Assembly (NCBI RefSeq): GCF_000412335.2 | Contig: NZ_KE161030.1 | Coordinates: 282,014 to 346,013 of the forward strand | DNA length: 64,000 bases | Reading direction: 5' to 3' | Origin: Cedecea davisae DSM 4568 | GTDB taxonomy: Bacteria > Pseudomonadota > Gammaproteobacteria > Enterobacterales > Enterobacteriaceae | In this document: in pieces, positions 1-10,709 of the stretch | Position numbering within the stretch: the stretch's first letter is position 1 | Layout: the number at the start of each line of letters is the position of its first letter | Notes under the pieces: generated by a model | Told to the model about the DNA's origin: nothing | The model's input: only the letters and a program-made list of their open reading frames with translations | Database searches by the model: none | Translations under genes and position numbers: made by a program

Positions 1-348
1 CCAGAACACCTGTAGCAGTTGCTCATAGCTGACGACTTTCGGGTCATACACCACACGCACCGCTTCCGCATGGCCGGTCTGGCCGCTACAGACTTCACGG
101 TAGGTTGGGTTTGGGGTATAGCCGCCGCTGTAGCCCGCAGCCGTGCTGTAAACGCCGGGAATCTCCCAATACAAACGCTCGACGCCCCAAAAACATCCCA
201 TCGCAAACAGGGCGATTTCCATCCCATCTGGTACATTTGTCATAGAGTGTTCATTAACCGCATGAAGCGTGGCGACCGGCATTGGCGTGTTTCGCCCCGG
301 CAGGGCTTCGGACTGAGCAACAGGGTGAGTTTTTTCGAACAAATGCAT
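1..348 (-). CDS. msrA: Peptide methionine sulfoxide reductase MsrA (C-terminus cut by window edge)
   Basis: Reduces methionine-S-sulfoxide in oxidised proteins, in the cytosol, with thioredoxin as reductant. The first 116 residues are present and the frame is open to base 1. They include the GCFWGVE active-site motif with the catalytic cysteine at about residue 51, and the downstream [23 protein letters not shown]-type region that is conserved in MsrA. The ATG at 348 follows a GGAG ribosome site and gives an N-terminus that matches E. coli MsrA closely. It is divergent from tamA, as in E. coli. Only the partial state is notable. Confidence 0.95.
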   Translation of the reverse strand, partial: MHLFEKTHPVAQSEALPGRNTPMPVATLHAVNEHSMTNVPDGMEIALFAMGCFWGVERLYWEIPGVYSTAAGYSGGYTPNPTYREVCSGQTGHAEAVRVVYDPKVVSYEQLLQVFW

Positions 349-561
349 GGTGTTTTTCTCCGGGAAATCGATAAAAAAGCGAGCGGTTGTCATCAGTCCT
401 GCAATTTCAGACAATACACACAACTTAAAGACTACATTACATATAAGAAAGATTTAGGCTAGTGAGTTATTTTCAACCCTTAATGTTAGGGTTTTGTTAA
501 TCCGCGGAGCGGTAATGACGTTTCCTTCCAGGGGTGGGAACAAGGATATTCAGGAGAAAAC

Positions 562-2298
562 GTGCCAGCAATCCGTACTTTATGTATTACCAGCCTGTGT
601 GTGGCGAGCACATGGGCCAGCGCAGCGAACGTGCGTTTGCAGGTTGAGGGACTCAGCGGCGAGCTGCAAAAAAACGTACGTGCCCAGCTTTCAACTATCG
701 AAAGTGATGAAGTCACGCCGGATCGCCGTTTCCAGGCGCGCGTGGACGACGCTATTCGTGAAGGGCTAAAAGCCCTGGGCTATTACGAGCCGACAATTGA
801 TTTTACCCTTCGTCCGCCTCCTGCAAACGGCGGCAGACAGGTACTGCTCGCGAAAGTAGACGCAGGCCCGCCGGTGTTAATTGGCGGCACTGATGTTATT
901 TTGCGCGGCGGCGCACGTACCGACAAAGACTATCTCGAGCTGCTCACCAAGCGGCCAAAAATCGGCACCGTTCTCGATCACGCCGATTACGACAACTTCA
1001 AAAAAGGGCTTTCCAGCGTTGCGCTGCGTAAAGGCTACTTCGACAGTGATTTCCGCAAAAGCCAGCTAGGCGTTTCGCTGGACAGGCACCAGGCGTTCTG
1101 GGATATCGACTACGACAGCGGCGAGCGCTACCGCTTTGGCGACGTCACTTTCGAAGGCTCGCAAATTCGCGAAGAGTACCTGCAAAATCTGATCCCGTTT
1201 AAGCCGGGTGACTACTACAAGTCGAGCGATCTGGCCGAGCTTAACCGCCGCCTGTCGGCAACCGGCTGGTTTAACTCTGTGGTTGTGGCGCCAGAATTTG
1301 AAAAGTCCCGGCAGACCAAAGTGCTGCCTCTGCACGGCGTAGTTTCTCCCCGTACCGAGAACACGATAGAAACCGGTGTGGGTTATTCAACCGACGTAGG
1401 CCCACGCCTGAAAGCCAGCTGGAAAAAGCCGTGGATGAACTCGTACGGCCACAGCCTGACGACCAGCACCAGCCTCTCCGGCCCGGAGCAGACGCTGGAC
1501 TTCAGCTATAAAGTGCCGCTGCTCAAAAGCCCGCTGGAGCAATACTACCTGGTGCAGGGCGGCTTCAAACGCACCGATCTGAACGATACAAAATCTGACT
1601 CAACAACCGTGGCGCTTTCCCGCTACTGGGATATGTCGAGCGGCTGGCAGCGCGCGGTTAACCTGCGCTGGAGCCTCGACCACTTTACCCAGGCGGACGT
1701 CACCAACACCACGATGCTGCTCTACCCGGGCGTTAGCCTGAACCGTACGCGTTCGCGCGGCGGCCTGATGCCTACGTGGGGTGATTCACAGCGGTATTCG
1801 ATTGATGTTTCCAACACGACATGGGGTTCAGACGTCGACTTTGGCGTTTTCCAGGCGCAAAACGTCTGGATCCGCTCGCTGTATGAAAAACACCGCTTTG
1901 TGGTGCGCGGCAACCTTGGCTGGATAGAAACCAACAACTTCAAGAAAGTCCCGCCGGACCTGCGTTTCTTCGCCGGTGGCGACCGCAGCATTCGCGGCTA
2001 CAAATACAAATCTATCTCGCCTGAGGACAGCAACGGCAAGCTGACCGGTGCATCCAAGCTGGCAACCGGCTCGCTGGAATACCAGTACAACGTAACCGGA
2101 AAATGGTGGGGCGCGGCGTTTGTTGACTCCGGCGAAGCGGTTAACGACATCAAGCGCAGTAATTTCAAAACCGGCGCGGGCGTCGGGGTTCGCTGGCAGT
2201 CTCCCGTTGGCCCAATCAAGCTCGATTTTGCGGTGCCGGTTGGCGATAAAGAAGAGCACGGTTTACAGTTTTACATCGGTTTGGGGCCTGAATTATGA
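562..2298 (+). CDS. tamA: Translocation and assembly module outer membrane protein TamA
   Basis: Omp85-family outer-membrane barrel that works with TamB in envelope assembly (autotransporter insertion, phospholipid traffic). The 578 residues match the E. coli length: signal peptide to about residue 21 (ending in ASA), three POTRA domains to about residue 265, then the 16-strand barrel. The loop-6 signature (DRSIRGY) is near residue 476. The start is GTG, preceded by AGGAG at ideal distance; the signal peptide fits only this start. The stop overlaps the tamB start by 4 bp (ATGA), so the two are translationally coupled. Confidence 0.97.
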   Translation: MPAIRTLCITSLCVASTWASAANVRLQVEGLSGELQKNVRAQLSTIESDEVTPDRRFQARVDDAIREGLKALGYYEPTIDFTLRPPPANGGRQVLLAKVDAGPPVLIGGTDVILRGGARTDKDYLELLTKRPKIGTVLDHADYDNFKKGLSSVALRKGYFDSDFRKSQLGVSLDRHQAFWDIDYDSGERYRFGDVTFEGSQIREEYLQNLIPFKPGDYYKSSDLAELNRRLSATGWFNSVVVAPEFEKSRQTKVLPLHGVVSPRTENTIETGVGYSTDVGPRLKASWKKPWMNSYGHSLTTSTSLSGPEQTLDFSYKVPLLKSPLEQYYLVQGGFKRTDLNDTKSDSTTVALSRYWDMSSGWQRAVNLRWSLDHFTQADVTNTTMLLYPGVSLNRTRSRGGLMPTWGDSQRYSIDVSNTTWGSDVDFGVFQAQNVWIRSLYEKHRFVVRGNLGWIETNNFKKVPPDLRFFAGGDRSIRGYKYKSISPEDSNGKLTGASKLATGSLEYQYNVTGKWWGAAFVDSGEAVNDIKRSNFKTGAGVGVRWQSPVGPIKLDFAVPVGDKEEHGLQFYIGLGPEL

Positions 2299-5200
2299 GT
2301 CGTTGGAAGAAAATAAGCCTCGCGGTGTTGGCTGTTATTGTCTTGTTGGTTGCGGCGGTAGGTTTCCTGGTCGGCACTACACCGGGCCTGCATTTGCTAT
2401 TTAAAGGGGCTAACCGCTGGGTGCCGGGGCTTCACATCGCCCAGGTCGATGGCGGCTGGCGCAACCTGACGCTGAAGAACCTGAGCTACGAGCAGCCGGG
2501 TGTTGCGGTGCGAGCGGGCGAAGTGCATCTTGCGGTTAAGCTCAACTGCCTGTGGCACAGCAGCCTGTGCGTGAATGACTTCTCGCTAAAAGATGTCGAT
2601 GTCGCTATCGACAGTAAAAAAATGCCGCCGTCTGCTCCAGTCGAAGAGCAGGACAGCGGCCCACTCAACCTCTCCACGCCATATCCCATCACCCTCAGCC
2701 GCGTGGCGCTGAATAACGTCAACGTTAAAATCGACGACACCACCGTTTCGGTGATGGATTTCTCCAGCGGCCTGAGCTGGGAGCAGCGAAATCTCACGCT
2801 GACGCCAACCAGCCTTGAAGGCTTGCTTATTGCCCTGCCGAAAGCCGCGCAGGTGGCAAAAGAAGAAGTGGTGGAGCCGAAGATCCAGAACCCGCAGCCT
2901 GGCGAAGCTCCGCTTGGGGAAACGCTCCAGAAGCTCTTCGAGAAGCCGCTGCTGCCGGAAATGGCAGACGTAAACCTGCCGGTGAATCTGAATATTCAGG
3001 AATTCCGCGGCGCGCGCCTGCGCCTGACGGGCGACACCGATTTGATGATTAATTCGCTGTTGCTCAAAGTCAGCAGCATCGACGGCAACCTGAAGCTGGA
3101 TGCGCTGGACGTGGACTCGTCCCAGGGGCTGGTGAACGCCACCGGCAGCGCCCAGCTGCGGGATAACTGGCCGGTAGACCTGACCCTTAACAGCACGCTT
3201 AACATTGACCCGCTGAAAGGCGAAAAGGTGAAGATGAAAGTCGGCGGCGCGCTGCGCGACGAGCTGAAAGTCGGCGTTAACCTTTCAGGGCCGGTGGGCA
3301 TGCAGCTGAATGCTCAGGCGAAGCTTGCGGAGGCCGGACTGCCGCTGAATATCGCGCTGGACAGCAAGCAGCTTGCCTGGCCGCTGAGCGGTGAAAAACA
3401 GTACCAGGCGGATGACATCAAGCTGCGCCTGACCGGCAAGATGACCGACTACAAGCTTTCGTTCAGCACCGCCGTGAAGGGCGACCAGGTTCCACCCGCC
3501 ACGATAACGCTCGATGGCAAAGGTAACGAGCAGCAGTTTAGCCTCGACAAACTGCGGGTGGCTGCGCTTCAGGGCAATACCGATCTGAAGGCGCTGGTGG
3601 ACTGGAGCAAAGCGATTAGCTGGCGCGGCGAACTTACCCTCGCAGGAATCAATACCGCGAAGCAGTTCCCGGACTGGCCCGCGAAGCTGGACGGCAATAT
3701 CAAAACCCGCGGCAGCCTGTACGGCGGCAGCTGGCAGATGGATATTCCCGAGCTGAAGCTCAGCGGAAACGTGAAACAGAACAAAGTTAACGTTCAGGGC
3801 GCACTCCAGGGCAACAACTACATGCAGTGGAAAGTGCCAGGCCTGCACATTGAGCTGGGGCGCAACACGGTTGATGTGAAGGGCGAGCTGGGCGAGAAAG
3901 ATCTCAACCTGGACGCCAACATTAATGCGCCAAACCTGGATAATGCGCTGCCGGGCCTCGGCGGCACGGCGAAAGGCATCATCAAGGTGCGTGGCGATGT
4001 GAAAGCGCCGCAGTTGCTGGCTGACCTCACGGCAAATAGCCTGCGCTGGCAGGAACTGACCGTTGCCCGCGTGCTGCTCAAAGGTGACGTGAAGTCGAGT
4101 GAGCAAATCGGCGGCAACCTCAACCTGCGCGTAGAGCGCGTTGTTCAGCCCGGCGTGAAGGTCGATTTGGTTACGCTGGATGCGAAAGGCGATGAAAAGC
4201 AGCACCAGCTTCAGCTGCGTATTCAGGGCGAACCCGTTTCCGGGCGGCTGAACCTCAGCGGCAGTTTTGACCGCAATGAAGAGCGCTGGCGCGGCAAGCT
4301 GACCGATACGCGCTTCGACACGCCGGTTGGCCCGTGGGCGCTGAACCGCGAGCTAACGCTGGACTTCCGAAATAAAGAACAGAAGATTGCGATTGGCCCA
4401 CACTGCTGGGTTAACCCGAACGCTGAGCTTTGCGTACCGCAAACCATTGACGCCGGAGCTAAAGGCCGCGCGGTGGTGAACCTTAACCGCTTCGACCTGG
4501 CGATGCTAAAACCGGTGATGCCGGAAGAGACTCAGGCCAGCGGCGTGTTTACCGGTAAAGCGGATGTGAGCTGGGACAGCGAGTCCGGCGGCCTGCCTCA
4601 GGGCCAGGTCACGCTTAGCGGGCGCGGCGTGAAGGTCGCGCAGGTGGTTAACGGAAATACGCTGCCGGTCGCCTTCGATACGCTAAACCTGAACGCGGAA
4701 CTGAAGAACAATCGCGCCCAACTGGGCTGGTTGGTCAAAGTGGCGAACAACGGGCAGTTCGACGGCCAGGTGCAAATAACCGACCCGCAGGGGCGACGTA
4801 ACCTGGGCGGCAACGTCAATATTCGTAACTTCTCGCTGGCTATCGCCAACGCTATCTTCTCGCGCGGCGAGAAAGCAGACGGCACGCTGAATGCTAACCT
4901 GCGTCTTGGCGGCAACCTTGAACGTCCGCAGATGTTCGGCCAGATGCAGCTCAACGGCGTTGATGTTGAAGGCAACTTTATGCCGTTCGAAATGCAGCCG
5001 AGCCAGATTGCAATGAACTTCAACGGCATGAATTCAACGCTGCAAGGCGTGGTGCGAACCAAACAGGGGCAAATAGTCCTCAGCGGCGACGCAGACTGGA
5101 CGCAAATCGACAACTGGCGGGCGCGTATTGCCGCGAAGGGCAGCAAGGTGCGTATCACCGTGCCGCCGATGGTGCGGCTGGACGTTTCCCCGGATATCGA

Positions 5201-6071
5201 GTTTGTGGCAACCCCGAGCCTGTTCACCCTTAACGGCAATGTTGACGTGCCGTGGGCGCGTATCGTGGTCCACGATGTGCCGGGCAGCGCGGTGGGCGTC
5301 TCCAGCGATGAAGTGATGCTGGATAAAGATCTGAAACCGGTGAATCCGAAGTCGGCAAGTATTCCAATCAACAGCAATCTGACGATTCACGTTGGCAATA
5401 ATGTCCGGCTGGATGCCTTCGGCCTGAAAGCCCGCCTCACCGGCGACCTGAAAATGGTGCAGGATAAGCAGGGGCTGGGTCTGAACGGCCAAATCAGCAT
5501 TCCGCAGGGGCGCTTCCATGCTTATGGGCAGGATCTTATCGTGCGCAAAGGCGAGCTGCTGTTCTCCGGCCCGCCGGATAACCCGTATCTCAACATTGAG
5601 GCAGTGCGTAACCCGGAAGCGACGGAAAACGACGTCACGGCGGGCGTTCGGGTTACCGGGCCTGCCGACGAACCGAAAGCTGAAATCTTCTCTGACCCGG
5701 CGATGTCACAGCAGGAAGCCTTGTCCTACCTGCTTCGCGGCCAGGGATTAGACACTTCCGGCAACGATGGCGACGCGATGACTTCAATGCTTGTGGGTCT
5801 GGGGGTTGCACAAAGTGGTCAGGTTGTGGGTAAAATCGGCGAGACGTTTGGCGTAAGCAACCTGGCGCTCGACACCGCAGGGGTAGGAGACTCTTCCCAG
5901 GTGGTCGTCAGCGGCTATGTACTGCCGGGTCTTCAGGTTAAATATGGCGTAGGTATTTTTGACTCTCTGGCGACGTTAACGCTGCGTTATCGTCTGATGC
6001 CTAAGCTATATCTGGAAGCGGTGTCTGGCGTAGATCAGGCACTAGATCTGCTCTATCAGTTTGAGTTTTAG
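2295..6071 (+). CDS. tamB: Translocation and assembly module inner membrane protein TamB
   Basis: Large AsmA-like, periplasm-spanning partner of TamA, thought to form a hydrophobic groove for lipid transfer between membranes. It has 1258 residues, the normal family length. An uncleaved N-terminal membrane anchor (about residues 8-28) is followed by a long beta-helical repeat region and the C-terminal DUF490/TamB domain (about 930-1258), ending in the aromatic LLYQFEF. It overlaps tamA by 4 bp and is followed after 2 bp by ytfP, giving a tamA-tamB-ytfP operon. Long antisense ORFs inside it are codon-bias shadows. Confidence 0.97.
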   Translation: MSRWKKISLAVLAVIVLLVAAVGFLVGTTPGLHLLFKGANRWVPGLHIAQVDGGWRNLTLKNLSYEQPGVAVRAGEVHLAVKLNCLWHSSLCVNDFSLKDVDVAIDSKKMPPSAPVEEQDSGPLNLSTPYPITLSRVALNNVNVKIDDTTVSVMDFSSGLSWEQRNLTLTPTSLEGLLIALPKAAQVAKEEVVEPKIQNPQPGEAPLGETLQKLFEKPLLPEMADVNLPVNLNIQEFRGARLRLTGDTDLMINSLLLKVSSIDGNLKLDALDVDSSQGLVNATGSAQLRDNWPVDLTLNSTLNIDPLKGEKVKMKVGGALRDELKVGVNLSGPVGMQLNAQAKLAEAGLPLNIALDSKQLAWPLSGEKQYQADDIKLRLTGKMTDYKLSFSTAVKGDQVPPATITLDGKGNEQQFSLDKLRVAALQGNTDLKALVDWSKAISWRGELTLAGINTAKQFPDWPAKLDGNIKTRGSLYGGSWQMDIPELKLSGNVKQNKVNVQGALQGNNYMQWKVPGLHIELGRNTVDVKGELGEKDLNLDANINAPNLDNALPGLGGTAKGIIKVRGDVKAPQLLADLTANSLRWQELTVARVLLKGDVKSSEQIGGNLNLRVERVVQPGVKVDLVTLDAKGDEKQHQLQLRIQGEPVSGRLNLSGSFDRNEERWRGKLTDTRFDTPVGPWALNRELTLDFRNKEQKIAIGPHCWVNPNAELCVPQTIDAGAKGRAVVNLNRFDLAMLKPVMPEETQASGVFTGKADVSWDSESGGLPQGQVTLSGRGVKVAQVVNGNTLPVAFDTLNLNAELKNNRAQLGWLVKVANNGQFDGQVQITDPQGRRNLGGNVNIRNFSLAIANAIFSRGEKADGTLNANLRLGGNLERPQMFGQMQLNGVDVEGNFMPFEMQPSQIAMNFNGMNSTLQGVVRTKQGQIVLSGDADWTQIDNWRARIAAKGSKVRITVPPMVRLDVSPDIEFVATPSLFTLNGNVDVPWARIVVHDVPGSAVGVSSDEVMLDKDLKPVNPKSASIPINSNLTIHVGNNVRLDAFGLKARLTGDLKMVQDKQGLGLNGQISIPQGRFHAYGQDLIVRKGELLFSGPPDNPYLNIEAVRNPEATENDVTAGVRVTGPADEPKAEIFSDPAMSQQEALSYLLRGQGLDTSGNDGDAMTSMLVGLGVAQSGQVVGKIGETFGVSNLALDTAGVGDSSQVVVSGYVLPGLQVKYGVGIFDSLATLTLRYRLMPKLYLEAVSGVDQALDLLYQFEF

Positions 6072-6073
6072 CA

Positions 6074-6418
6074 ATGCGAATATTTGTTTACGGCAGTTTA
6101 CGACGCAAACAAGGTAACAGCCACTGGATGACCAACGCCCAGTGGCTGGGCGACCACACGCAGGAAAACTACGTGTTGTATAGCCTTGGACATTATCCAG
6201 GCGCCGTGCCGGGCGATGGCATAGTATCGGGTGAAGTTTACCGGATAGACGCCTCCACACTTTCCGAGCTTGATGCACTGCGCACCAAAGGGGGCGAGTA
6301 CCGACGCCAGCTGATTCAGACACCTTACGGCGGAGCCTGGATGTACGTTTACCAGCGCCCGGTGGACGGGCTAACGCGCATCGACAGCGGGAACTGGCTG
6401 GATCGAGAAAAGTATTAA
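6074..6418 (+). CDS. ytfP: Gamma-glutamylcyclotransferase-like protein YtfP
   Basis: Small cytosolic protein of the GGCT/AIG2-like fold. The 114 residues start with the family's YGSLRR substrate-loop motif (residues 5-10), and an acidic residue that could act as general acid/base lies in the central region (SELDALRTKGGEYRR). The physiological substrate is not established; a gamma-glutamyl-amine cyclotransferase is the usual guess. It is the last gene of the tamAB operon (2-bp gap to tamB) and is followed by a strong intrinsic terminator. Confidence 0.92.
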   Translation: MRIFVYGSLRRKQGNSHWMTNAQWLGDHTQENYVLYSLGHYPGAVPGDGIVSGEVYRIDASTLSELDALRTKGGEYRRQLIQTPYGGAWMYVYQRPVDGLTRIDSGNWLDREKY

Positions 6419-6430
6419 GCACATCTAAAG

Positions 6431-6460
6431 CGGCTACCCCAACAGGTAGCCGTTTTTTTA
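6431..6460 (+). terminator. Rho-independent terminator of tamA-tamB-ytfP
   Basis: Perfect 8-bp stem CGGCTACC / GGTAGCCG with a 6-nt loop, followed by seven T. It lies 13 bp after the ytfP stop. Confidence 0.9.
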
Positions 6461-6603
6461 TCCCTGCGGCCTTCCATTATTTTGTCATCTTCCTCCGCCG
6501 TACATTTTTCCGTGGGAAGCCCATTCCAAAATTAAACTCTGCTCACATTTTGTTCTGTTCATGCGTCTGAATCAGTTTTATAACTGGCGCAGTTTCATGT
6601 CGT

Positions 6604-6627
6604 TGTGTTTATACTTTGTATAACACA
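6604..6627 (+). promoter_or_regulatory. Putative autoregulatory operator of chpSB
   Basis: Inverted repeat TGTGTTTATAC - TTT - GTATAACACA (arms match except for one extra T), ending 17 bp before the chpS start. AbrB/MazE-type antitoxins repress their own promoter at such palindromes, and it sits where the promoter should be. TATAC/GTATA sequences also resemble a -10 element. Confidence 0.6.
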
Positions 6628-6644
6628 CCCGACAGGAGAGAGAG

Positions 6645-6896
6645 ATGCGCATCACCATCAAAAAATGGGGGAACAGTGCTGGTATGGTCATTCCCGGTGC
6701 ATTAATGGATGAGCTAGGGCTCAAGATTGGGCAAAGTATGGAGGCGGAAGTGTTTAACAATCAGTTGATTATGAAACCCGTAAGGAAAAAGTACACTCTG
6801 GACGAACTGCTGGCTCTGGGTGACCCATCGGCGCCAAAAGTGTCTGAAGAAGAGATTTGGGGCAAGGATAACCCGGTCGGGAAAGAAGTATGGTAA
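6645..6896 (+). CDS. chpS: Antitoxin ChpS (MazE/AbrB family)
   Basis: Antitoxin of the ChpSB type II module. It has 83 residues, the same length as E. coli ChpS. The N-terminal AbrB-type DNA-binding hairpin carries KKWGNSAGMVIP (residues 6-17). The acidic C-terminal tail (EEEIWGKDNPVGKEVW) is the toxin-binding segment in this family. An AGGAGAG ribosome site precedes the ATG. It overlaps the toxin gene by 7 bp, the coupled antitoxin-first order expected of a functional pair. Both parts look intact. Confidence 0.95.
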   Translation: MRITIKKWGNSAGMVIPGALMDELGLKIGQSMEAEVFNNQLIMKPVRKKYTLDELLALGDPSAPKVSEEEIWGKDNPVGKEVW

Positions 6897-7240
6897 GACG
6901 TGGGGGGTTTGAAAGGGGCGATATCGTTCTCGTGGGGTTCAATCCCGCCGTTGGCCGGGAGCAGCAGGGGGAAGGCCGTCCTGCTCTGGTGCTTTCAACC
7001 CGGGCATTTAACCAGACGGGCACGGTGCTGGTGGCACCCATCACTCAGGGCGGAAATTACGCAAGGGACGCAGGTTTTGCCGTTTCCCTGAGCGGATGCG
7101 GGACGGAGACCTGCGGCGTGGTGCTGGTTAACCAGGCCAGAATGGTCGATCTTGAATGCCGCGGGGCACAAAAACTTGAGGCCGCTCCGCTAGATGTTGT
7201 TGAGGAAGTTTTAGCCAGGCTTCAGGCCATCCTCGAATAA
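6890..7240 (+). CDS. chpB: mRNA interferase toxin ChpB (MazF/PemK family)
   Basis: Endoribonuclease toxin that cleaves mRNA and is neutralised by ChpS. It has 116 residues, as in E. coli ChpB. The PemK fold motifs are complete: ERGDIVLVGFNP at the start, GRPALVLS with the conserved arginine near residue 30, and LVAPITQGG with the conserved threonine. The middle differs from E. coli (GCGTETCGVV) but the fold residues remain. The last gene of the pair; a hairpin lies just downstream. Confidence 0.95.
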   Translation: MVRRGGFERGDIVLVGFNPAVGREQQGEGRPALVLSTRAFNQTGTVLVAPITQGGNYARDAGFAVSLSGCGTETCGVVLVNQARMVDLECRGAQKLEAAPLDVVEEVLARLQAILE

Positions 7241-7244
7241 ACAA

Positions 7245-7268
7245 AAACACCGCCCGGAGGCGGTGTTT
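7245..7268 (-). terminator. Terminator of ppa (possibly bidirectional with chpSB)
   Basis: Perfect 10-bp stem AAACACCGCC / GGCGGTGTTT with a 4-nt loop between convergent chpB and ppa. On the minus strand it is followed by a T-rich tract (TTTTTGTTT); on the plus strand the tract is poor, so ppa is the main client. A near-identical hairpin follows yqjK at 14463-14487. Confidence 0.8.
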
Positions 7269-7291
7269 GCTCTTTACTCGCAGGCTGAGAA

Positions 7292-7822
7292 TTACTTCTT
7301 AGCGGCGCGTTCGAAAGAGGCGATGATTTCTGCTTTAGCAGCTTCGGCATTGTCCCAGCCGTCAACTTTCACCCATTTGCCTTTTTCGAGGTCTTTGTAG
7401 TGCTCGAAGAAGTGAGTGATCTGCGCTTTCAGCAGTTCTGGCAGGTCGTTCACATCTTTAATGTGATCGTACTCTTTGCTCAGTTTGGTGTGCGGAACAG
7501 CAACCAGTTTAGCGTCTTCACCAGACTCGTCGGTCATTTTCAGCACGCCAACAGGGCGGCAACGAATCACGCTGCCTGGCTCCAGCGGGTATGGAGTTGG
7601 GACCAGAACGTCTACCGGGTCACCGTCCAGAGACAGGGTGTGGTTGATGTAACCGTAGTTGCACGGGTAGAACATCGCGGTAGACATGAAGCGGTCAACA
7701 AACAGCGCGCCGCTATCCTTGTCTACTTCGTATTTGATTGGGTCAGCGTTAGCCGGGATTTCAATAACAACGTAGATATCTTCCGGCAGATCTTTACCCG
7801 CTGGAACGTTGAGTAAGCTCAT
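7292..7822 (-). CDS. ppa: Inorganic pyrophosphatase
   Basis: Soluble Mg-dependent family I pyrophosphatase that hydrolyses PPi and so drives biosynthetic reactions. It has 176 residues, as in E. coli. The signature [12 protein letters not shown] with its metal-binding aspartates is near residues 65-76. An upstream in-frame extension exists, but the ATG at 7822 (MSLLNVPAG) is preceded by AAAGGA and matches the highly conserved N-terminus, so it is the start. Its usual E. coli neighbours ytfQRT are absent; a chemoreceptor gene lies upstream, divergent. Confidence 0.97.
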   Translation of the reverse strand: MSLLNVPAGKDLPEDIYVVIEIPANADPIKYEVDKDSGALFVDRFMSTAMFYPCNYGYINHTLSLDGDPVDVLVPTPYPLEPGSVIRCRPVGVLKMTDESGEDAKLVAVPHTKLSKEYDHIKDVNDLPELLKAQITHFFEHYKDLEKGKWVKVDGWDNAEAAKAEIIASFERAAKK

Positions 7823-8030
7823 GTCTCTTTCCTTTAAACTGGTGTATTTCAAGTGCCCGATATTATAGCCAACTGCGGTTAAATGTCTTTTGCTGTTTTT
7901 CCCCAACGGCCTAAGACGCTAAGCTAAACGGCCCTCCGGCGCGGCCGCCTGCCCGGATAACCGTGCGAACCTGCCTGCGCTAAACGTCATGGCAACAAGC
8001 ACTTAACGTATGCAAATAACGCAAATTGAT

Positions 8031-8057
8031 TAAACATTTTCCTAAAATTGCCGATAA
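8031..8057 (+). promoter_or_regulatory. Sigma-28 (FliA) promoter of the chemoreceptor gene
   Basis: TAAACATT - N11 - GCCGATAA: the -10 element is a perfect match to the flagellar class 3 consensus, the spacing is exactly 11 and the -35 keeps TAAA. It lies about 50 bp before the start of the MCP gene and places that gene in the flagellar regulon. Nothing else is visible in the rest of the 7823-8105 gap apart from the ppa promoter region. Confidence 0.9.
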
Positions 8058-8105
8058 CACGCTCACTACTTTATTCATGAGCCATCGTTAAACCGGGAAT
8101 TAAGC

Positions 8106-9659
8106 ATGTTGAGAAATTTGTCGATTCGCACGGGGCTGCTGACGCTGTTGGCAGTTATGACGTTCCTGCTGTTGGTTGTTAGCGGCATCGGCATTTATGC
8201 CCTGCAGCAAAGTTCCGCTTCTCTTGAGCGCATTAATCGCCTGCAGGGTGAGCAAATGGTGCGCGTTAGCGATGGCTATATTCTGCTGCTGCGCGCCCGT
8301 AATGAGGCCGGTCAGTCGGTACGGCAGATGGAAATCGGCATGCTGGATGATGCGACGAAGTCGGCTAAAAATGTGACCGCCGAAGTAGACCAGGCGCAGA
8401 AAAATCTAAAATCTGTTATCGACAGCGGCGTGAGCGACGAGCAGGGCGATGCTCTTCTGGCAAGTCTGGGCAAAAGCTATGCAGCCTATCAGGCTCAGGG
8501 GATTGCTCCGATGCTGGCGGCGCTGCAAAAGCAAAGCCCGGACGACTATTACGATCTGCTGGAAAAAAGCCTGATCCCGCTTGGGCAGAAATTTGATACC
8601 GACGTGCAGGCGTTTCAGCGCTGGGGTGAAGCCCGCGGCAACAGCGAAGTGGCTGGCGTCCAGCTGCATAAGAAAATCGTGCTTGGCTTTATTATCCTTG
8701 CCGCGCTGCTGACTGCCGCCATCATTGTGCTGGTGTGGCTGGCGCTGCGCCATCTGCTGCTTAAGCCGCTGGATGAAGCCATTCACCAGCTGGAGTTTGT
8801 CGCCGAAGGTGATTTAACCCAGCCGCTGCCGCAAACCGGCAACAACGAATTTGGCCGCCTTGCCGGAGCGATTGTGGCGATGCGGACCTCTCTGGTGGAC
8901 TCGGTAAGCCGCGTGCGCGACGCATCATCGCAGATTGATACCGGCAGCCGCGAGCTGGCTGCGGGCAACCTCAACCTCTCCCAGCGTACTGAATCCACTG
9001 CAACCTCGCTGGAAGAAACCGCAGCCAGCATGGAGCAAATCACCGCCACCGTGAAGCAAAACGCCGATAACGCCGAGCAGGCCCATAAGCTGGCGAAAGT
9101 GGTTTCCGACACGGCCGACCGCGGCAGCGAAATGGTTTGCTACGTGATTGAAAAAATGCGTGATATTTCAGGAAGCGCCGGCCGTATCGCAGATATTCTT
9201 AGCGTTATCGACGGCATTGCTTTCCAGACCAATATCCTGGCGCTCAACGCCTCGGTGGAAGCGGCTCGTGCCGGGGAGCAGGGGCGTGGTTTTGCCGTGG
9301 TAGCCGGTGAAGTTCGCACTCTGGCAAGCCGTAGCGCCGAAGCGGCCAAAGAGATCCGCACCCTGATTTCTGACTCTCAGACACATGTAGGCGAGGGCAG
9401 CGACCTCGCCCAGCAGGCCGGTGAAACAATGGATGAAATCGCCGAAGAAATTATGCGTATGACCAGGCTGGTACGTGAAATTGCCAACGCTTCTAACGAG
9501 CAAAGCCACGGAATTGAGCAGGTGAATATTGCCGTGAGCCAGATGGATGAAGCGGCTCAGCAGAACGCGGCGTTAGTGGAAGAGTCTACGGCGGCAACCC
9601 GTTCGCTGGAAGAGCAGTCTCAGCAGTTGGTTACGGCGATGGCGTCATTTCGCTATTAA
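8106..9659 (+). CDS. Methyl-accepting chemotaxis protein (Tsr/Tar type)
   Basis: Inner-membrane chemoreceptor. Of 517 residues, TM1 is at about 10-32, the periplasmic four-helix-bundle ligand domain at about 35-188, TM2 at about 192-214, HAMP at about 215-267, then the cytoplasmic signalling domain. The hairpin tip contains the canonical [20 protein letters not shown] segment near residue 380 and a [15 protein letters not shown] stretch. The C-terminus ends in ASFRY with no NWETF-like pentapeptide, so it probably relies on other receptors for efficient CheR/CheB adaptation. The ligand cannot be read from sequence. Transcribed from a sigma-28 promoter. Confidence 0.93.
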   Translation: MLRNLSIRTGLLTLLAVMTFLLLVVSGIGIYALQQSSASLERINRLQGEQMVRVSDGYILLLRARNEAGQSVRQMEIGMLDDATKSAKNVTAEVDQAQKNLKSVIDSGVSDEQGDALLASLGKSYAAYQAQGIAPMLAALQKQSPDDYYDLLEKSLIPLGQKFDTDVQAFQRWGEARGNSEVAGVQLHKKIVLGFIILAALLTAAIIVLVWLALRHLLLKPLDEAIHQLEFVAEGDLTQPLPQTGNNEFGRLAGAIVAMRTSLVDSVSRVRDASSQIDTGSRELAAGNLNLSQRTESTATSLEETAASMEQITATVKQNADNAEQAHKLAKVVSDTADRGSEMVCYVIEKMRDISGSAGRIADILSVIDGIAFQTNILALNASVEAARAGEQGRGFAVVAGEVRTLASRSAEAAKEIRTLISDSQTHVGEGSDLAQQAGETMDEIAEEIMRMTRLVREIANASNEQSHGIEQVNIAVSQMDEAAQQNAALVEESTAATRSLEEQSQQLVTAMASFRY

Positions 9660-9673
9660 GTGAAGCGCTAAAA

Positions 9674-9697
9674 ACCCTCTCCCCGATGGGAGAGGGT
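9674..9697. repeat. Palindromic repeat / bidirectional hairpin between MCP and fbp
   Basis: Perfect 10-bp stem ACCCTCTCCC / GGGAGAGGGT with loop CGAT, between the convergent MCP and fbp genes. It belongs to the CCCTCTCCC...GGGAGAGGG family also seen at 35167, 38145-38292, 43352 and 59732. It may end transcription from both sides. Confidence 0.8.
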
Positions 9698-9710
9698 GAT
9701 AAGAAAGAAA

Positions 9711-10709
9711 TCAGGCGTCCGGGTATTCGCGAATAAAGCGCTCGACGTCTTCAACCATGTGCTGAGTGCCGACAAAGAACGGGCGGCGCTGGTGCAGGGT
9801 GGTTGGGATGATGTCCAGAATACGCTCTTTACCGTCGCTGGCTTTACCGCCTGCCTGTTCCGCAAGGAACGCCATCGGGTTGCCTTCATACAGCAAACGC
9901 AGTTTGCCTTCAGGGTGGCTGGCGGTGCTTGGATAAAGGTAAATCCCGCCTTTCAGCAGGTTACGGTGGAAGTCCGCAACCAGAGAGCCAATGTAGCGCG
10001 AGGTGTAAGGGCGCTTGCTGGCCGCATCTTCTTCCTGGCAGAATTTGATGTACTTCTTCACGCCGTTCGGGAATTTAATGTAGTTGCCTTCGTTAATGGA
10101 GTAGGTGTTGCCTCTCTCCGGGAAGCGCATACGTTCCTGGCTCAGGCAGAATACGCCGAGTGAAGGATCGTAGGTGAAGGCGTGAACGCCGCAGCCGGTG
10201 GTGTAAACCAGCATCGTCGAGGAGCCATAAACCACATATCCCGCTGCAACCTGCTTGTTGCCGGGCTGCAGGAAGTCCTCTTCGGTTACCGGAGTGCCTA
10301 CGGGAGTGATACGGCGGTAGATAGAAAATATGGTGCCAACCGAGACGTTGACATCAATGTTAGAAGAGCCGTCAAGCGGGTCCATCAGCACCACGTATTT
10401 GGCCTGCTCCGCGCCCTCGAAGACGACAATGTCATCCTCTTCTTCGGAGGCAATACCTGCCACAATGCCGCGTGCCTTCAGCGCTGCCTTGAGTTTTTCA
10501 TTCGCAAACAGGTCGAGTTTTTGCTGCTCCTCGCCCTGCACGTTTTCGGCACCGCTCGCACCCAGGATATCGACCAGACCGGCCTTATTGATATCGCGGT
10601 GGATGATTTTAGCGCCCAGCTTTATCGCCGACAGTAAAGCCGTAAGCTCACCGGTAGCATGAGAAAACTCGTGCTGCTTTTCGACAATAAATTCACCTAA
10701 CGTTTTCAT
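9711..10709 (-). CDS. fbp: Fructose-1,6-bisphosphatase class I
   Basis: Gluconeogenic hydrolysis of fructose-1,6-bisphosphate to fructose-6-phosphate in the cytosol. It has 332 residues, identical in length and almost in sequence to E. coli Fbp. The metal and substrate motif [13 protein letters not shown] is near residues 110-122, and the C-terminal [21 protein letters not shown]-like end is conserved. It is divergent from mpl across a 175-bp gap, as in E. coli. Confidence 0.98.
   Translation of the reverse strand: MKTLGEFIVEKQHEFSHATGELTALLSAIKLGAKIIHRDINKAGLVDILGASGAENVQGEEQQKLDLFANEKLKAALKARGIVAGIASEEEDDIVVFEGAEQAKYVVLMDPLDGSSNIDVNVSVGTIFSIYRRITPVGTPVTEEDFLQPGNKQVAAGYVVYGSSTMLVYTTGCGVHAFTYDPSLGVFCLSQERMRFPERGNTYSINEGNYIKFPNGVKKYIKFCQEEDAASKRPYTSRYIGSLVADFHRNLLKGGIYLYPSTASHPEGKLRLLYEGNPMAFLAEQAGGKASDGKERILDIIPTTLHQRRPFFVGTQHMVEDVERFIREYPDA

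Noticed and set aside
3285-5377. Long antisense open frames inside tamB (306 and 259 codons)
   Set aside because: They run against a well-conserved gene, lack ribosome sites and have the composition expected from the codon bias of the sense strand.
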